Origin: Theocolax elegans
Taxonomy: Eukaryota > Arthropoda > Insecta > Hymenoptera > Cerocephalidae
Assembly (NCBI GenBank): GCA_026168455.1
Contig: CM047431.1
Span: forward strand, 62,640,910 to 62,704,909
Reading direction: 5' to 3'
DNA length: 64,000 nt
Position 1 is the first letter of the stretch; each line of letters begins with the position of its first letter. Shown here piece after piece: positions 60,874 to 64,000 of this stretch. A model generated the notes under the pieces. It saw nothing but the letters and a program-made list of their open reading frames with translations, was not told the origin of the DNA and ran no database searches. The position numbers and the translations under genes were made by a program.

Positions 60874-61024
60874 ATGTGATATTTCTATTATGTACTGGCA
60901 TGGAATTAAAACATGAAAACATAGAATTATTATAACAATTTCATAAGGAATAAGCATGTACAAACACAGGCTTTTTTTCTATGTCAGTTTCATGGAAAAA
61001 ACGCAAGATTTTTCTCTCCGTGTA

Positions 61025-62319
61025 CTTATATTTATATATCTCGTGAGCTGCTCCAGAATTTAAATTCAAATGCACCGAGCTAAGGTCACTTTTCGCATTT
61101 TCATTCCAAAGTATTTTTTTTCTATTTCATTTCGGAGGATATATAAAGAGTGAAGAGGCCGAGGTGAACGACACTTGACCTTTCACTCGTGACGTATTTA
61201 TATATATATATATATGTATATGTATATATACACATGCATGTTAATACACTTATCGTAATACTCGAATTTTTCATTACAAGATGTATATGCAAATGTGTTT
61301 CACAATTTTTGCGGGTTGTAAATTTGAACTAAACCTCAGCGGTTTTTACATGTTATACCTTAATATTTGTTAAATATATATATACAGAACAAATCCATCT
61401 TGTCTTTCCAACTGTATAATAATACAAAAACAATTGAATATTACATATTACAGTATGTACATACACCGATATACGTATATACCTGCTGGGGATATTTAAT
61501 TCCGTGTCTACATTATTGCAATGGGTTATAACCCAATTACTGCGACTGCAAACTTCCATAGACTTGAATTACATTATTGATTTTTATTCTTCACTTTTCA
61601 TTAATTGCAAACACCAAGTCTCAAAATTTTTTTTAGTAATTTTTTGCAATTCCATATGATATAGGTTAGGAGGGTTTATACCCTTATCCGCAGGAATATA
61701 ATGAGAATACCCATTAAATTCTATTATTGCAATTTTGTAACATTACTCAAAAGAAAATATTTAATTTAATAATATATTTTATCGAATACTCCTAAAAAAA
61801 TATTTATTTTACAAAATTTAATAAATTTCAGTATTTAGTACATCGTCGAGTAATGGTATATCGTTATCTATCTTTTAATTAAAATATTTATCACTTTCAC
61901 GTATATATTCATTTATTAAGAAATATTCAACAAAATAATGTTTATCGATTTCGCCAAACTTTTTTTCACCGAGTACTCAACTAACGTAAATTTATCTTTC
62001 TTTTACTTAAATGCATGTATGTTTACTAATGTTAAACGTATTTTATAAAAAAAATTGTATAAATACGTGCACCCGCTGCAATTGGTACATTTACCCCAGT
62101 TGCAACGTAGAACGACGACAATCGACTTTTTTTTAGAGAGACGGGAAAGTTCCTATCGATCGGGACATTGATGTTAAAAGTAAAAGATGTAATGGAACAA
62201 AATGGAAATAATTAAACTTTCACTAAACGTAAATTTATTGTCAACCTATGTCGGACTCAGAATATGGTCATTTTTAATAATTTTGCATAAACAAAAGAAT
62301 AATCTTTTGGAAAAATCCT
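61025..62319. other. AT-rich spacer
   Basis: No gene recognised. TA microsatellites lie near 61200 and 61375. Confidence 0.5.
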
Positions 62320-62640
62320 GAACCCCATGCCCTTAGGCATATTTTAATCAGTGTACTCAAATTTTGTCAGACTTTTAAATTTGTAATTAAATTCCGATTT
62401 TTGCGTTGAAAATTCACATCTTTTTAGATGAATAATTACCGACCGAAAATTGTATATTCAATTATTATTAACAAATTTATTTTTTCTCATAAACGTCATG
62501 CCCTCGTTTTTGTTTGAAACTACCCATATGCATTTTGTTCAGATTTTTAAATCGATATTTCCAACATATTCTTATGTTGATAGGTGTAGATCCCTGTAAT
62601 TTGGGTCCATAACATCCCGTTAATGTCATTTAGCAATTCG
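62320..62640 (+). repeat. Dispersed repeat, copy 2 (diverged)
   Basis: Same block order as about 22870-23205, including GTACTCAAATTTT, TAATTACCGACCGAAA-like and ATAATTTGGGTCC-like (here GTAATTTGGGTCC) words. Confidence 0.6.
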
Positions 62641-63780
62641 TTCAAATCGATATCGATATAAGAGAATTAAATTTTTTCAAACGTTGTATAATTGTAATAA
62701 GATAATATACACCTGTCAGTGGAATATATATTAAATAATTAAGTCGGTTAAGCGTTGAATCTCATAAACGTTACTTTAATCGAACGTTCTCTTCTTTCCA
62801 GTATATACAGACGTTTTCCCGTAATAATGACATTTTCAAGCAAAAATTGTATGATCAACAATATACTTTAGTAACGTATTATATTTGCAAGAAATTTAAC
62901 AATGGTAATTACTATTGCAATATTCGTTCTCGTAAATAATTAAAATGTCTTGTATATATGTCACCGAAGGCCGCTCTCATTCAGTATTACAAAATGAAAA
63001 AGTATCGATAACGAACATTTTAAACATAGGATACACACACACATTTTACTGTATACATAAAATTAATAAGTATATATTTCAAACCGCGAACGCATCGAAT
63101 GTCGAAAAAGAAACAAAAAAACGGAGAAGCTCGGTACCTATATGGATGAAGCGCCGTAAGTATAACAAAGATGCATTTCCTCGAGTGCGCGCGCGCGCGA
63201 TGCTAAAATTATCAAGGACGCGCGGCTCGTAATGTCAGAAATAGCGTTCGGTTTAATAAATTCCGTTAGTATGCTCGAGCGTATAAGGATACATCTGCAG
63301 CATACATACACAACGATAAGTGCAAGATAAATTTTTAGAAGAACGAGCAAGCGCGCTATTTTTTTCAGTTTCTTTCGATGTATCCATTATTCCACAATTT
63401 TTTTTGTTTCGATAATAATGATATACATATATATACAGAATACAAGGGAGGAAAAGTTGGACATATAGCTATAGATGAGTATATACGCGTAGTTCATCAA
63501 AATTTTAATTAACACGTTTGGTACATGGATATATATCTATACATATATTTGGCGATTCGTCCGCACTTTCTCTGTCGCACGGTTAAATGACAAGTATCTA
63601 TACCTATTAATTCTCCGCGGAAACACATTTGATTAAACTAAACTAAAACGATGCCTACGATTTTGAATATCAAACGAAAATTGTACCTATATACCCAAAA
63701 ACCCCAAAAATCCTCGATTAGGAAATAGTTTAAGATCTGAAGAATAAGATAATAAGACGAATGATAATAGATAATAATAA
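62641..63780. other. AT-rich spacer
   Basis: No gene recognised. A 95-codon frame at 62945-63232 lacks any familiar peptide and crosses a GC-alternating tract (about 63188-63199). Confidence 0.45.
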
Positions 63781-64000
63781 GATAAGATTCCCCGTTGCTC
63801 CTCCCGCAGGAGCGAATAGCGAGTAGCGCGCGGTCGCCCGAAGGTTTACCCCCGCGGGTTACGCGGGTTACGCCGTCCCTGCCAGCTCGACTGAGTCGAC
63901 GCCCGACGGTCGGCGCCACTGCACGAGCGCACGACCTAACCTCCTTGTCCCGCGACGGTGGATGTGCGGCGAGAGGGGTGGGCAGGGAGACTAAGCGCGA
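63781..64000. other. CpG-rich block at the window edge
   Basis: Abrupt rise in GC and CpG, as in the Ssdp upstream region, with CCTAACCTCC near 63940. Possibly the promoter or 5' exon of a gene beyond the window. Nothing coding could be recognised. Confidence 0.35.

Larger units (their letters stand above)
59257..61022. mobile_element. Foldback transposable element, 1.77 kb, TA-flanked
   Basis: The ends CACGGAGAGAAAAATCTTGC are inverted copies, with TA directly outside each (59255-59256 and 61023-61024), a target typical of Tc1/mariner-type integration. The arms (about 59385-60058 and 60199-60873) are near-identical inverted copies of about 670 bases, so the same 68-codon frame appears once per strand (59412-59618 minus, 60640-60846 plus). 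The central spacer is about 140 bases. An inner boundary (GGGGTATTCCACGTGAAGTG) suggests nested structure. No transposase, so it is non-autonomous. Confidence 0.85.

Overview
This is an insect nuclear genome window, most likely Hymenoptera and possibly an ant. It is AT-rich with CpG-rich patches, dense microsatellites, GTTAGGTTAG-type motifs, a tRNA-derived SINE, several MITE-like elements and one assembly gap of exactly 100 N (8378-8477). The only complete gene I can support is the minus-strand orthologue of Ssdp/SSBP (sequence-specific single-stranded DNA-binding protein, the SSBP2/3/4 family). I rebuilt it exon by exon from splice sites, reading-frame phase and remembered family sequence. 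Without any search, the organism is an inference.

Ssdp runs from its start codon at 53729 (or an identical start at 56794) down to its stop codon at 29218, in 14 coding exons. All junctions are phase-consistent. With every exon included, the coding length is 1362 nt, or 453 residues plus stop. The N-terminal LUFS/LisH module (exons 1-4) is tightly conserved. The rest is the usual Pro/Gly/Met-rich SSBP body, followed by a short charged C-terminal exon. Exons 5, 7 and 10 keep the frame if skipped and look like cassettes. The last intron is about 8.7 kb. The stretch below the stop codon (about 23.7-29.2 kb) may be a long 3' UTR, but this is not proven.

A head-to-tail tandem duplication of about 3.06 kb (52162-55223 and 55224-58294) carries the Ssdp upstream region and the whole first coding exon. 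The gene therefore has two nearly identical promoter/first-exon cassettes. They differ by one substitution I could find plus length changes in simple repeats. This is either a very recent duplication or an assembly artefact from two haplotypes.

The left third (1-23.7 kb) has no intact gene. It holds a SINE with a 13-bp target-site duplication (3885-4091), a piggyBac-like MITE flanked by TTAA (10869-11309), other inverted-repeat elements, and two copies of a 1.3-kb segment (6838-8183 and 18530-19853). Each copy carries what looks like the last exon of a TIMMDC1-like (Tim17-family, complex I assembly) gene. After the second copy lie two exons of a broken LARP1 gene (DM15 region, in-frame TGA). 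A 16-bp inverted repeat at 17909 and 22516 encloses the second TIMMDC1-like exon and the LARP1 exons, so this may be a 4.6-kb element that picked up gene fragments.

The right end (58.3-64 kb) has no recognised gene. It holds a 1.77-kb foldback element (59257-61022) with TA flanks, whose terminal 12 bases recur at both ends of a 190-bp MITE-like sequence inside the Ssdp last intron (35829-36018). A diverged repeat at about 62.3 kb matches one at 22.9 kb. The last 220 bases are CpG-rich.
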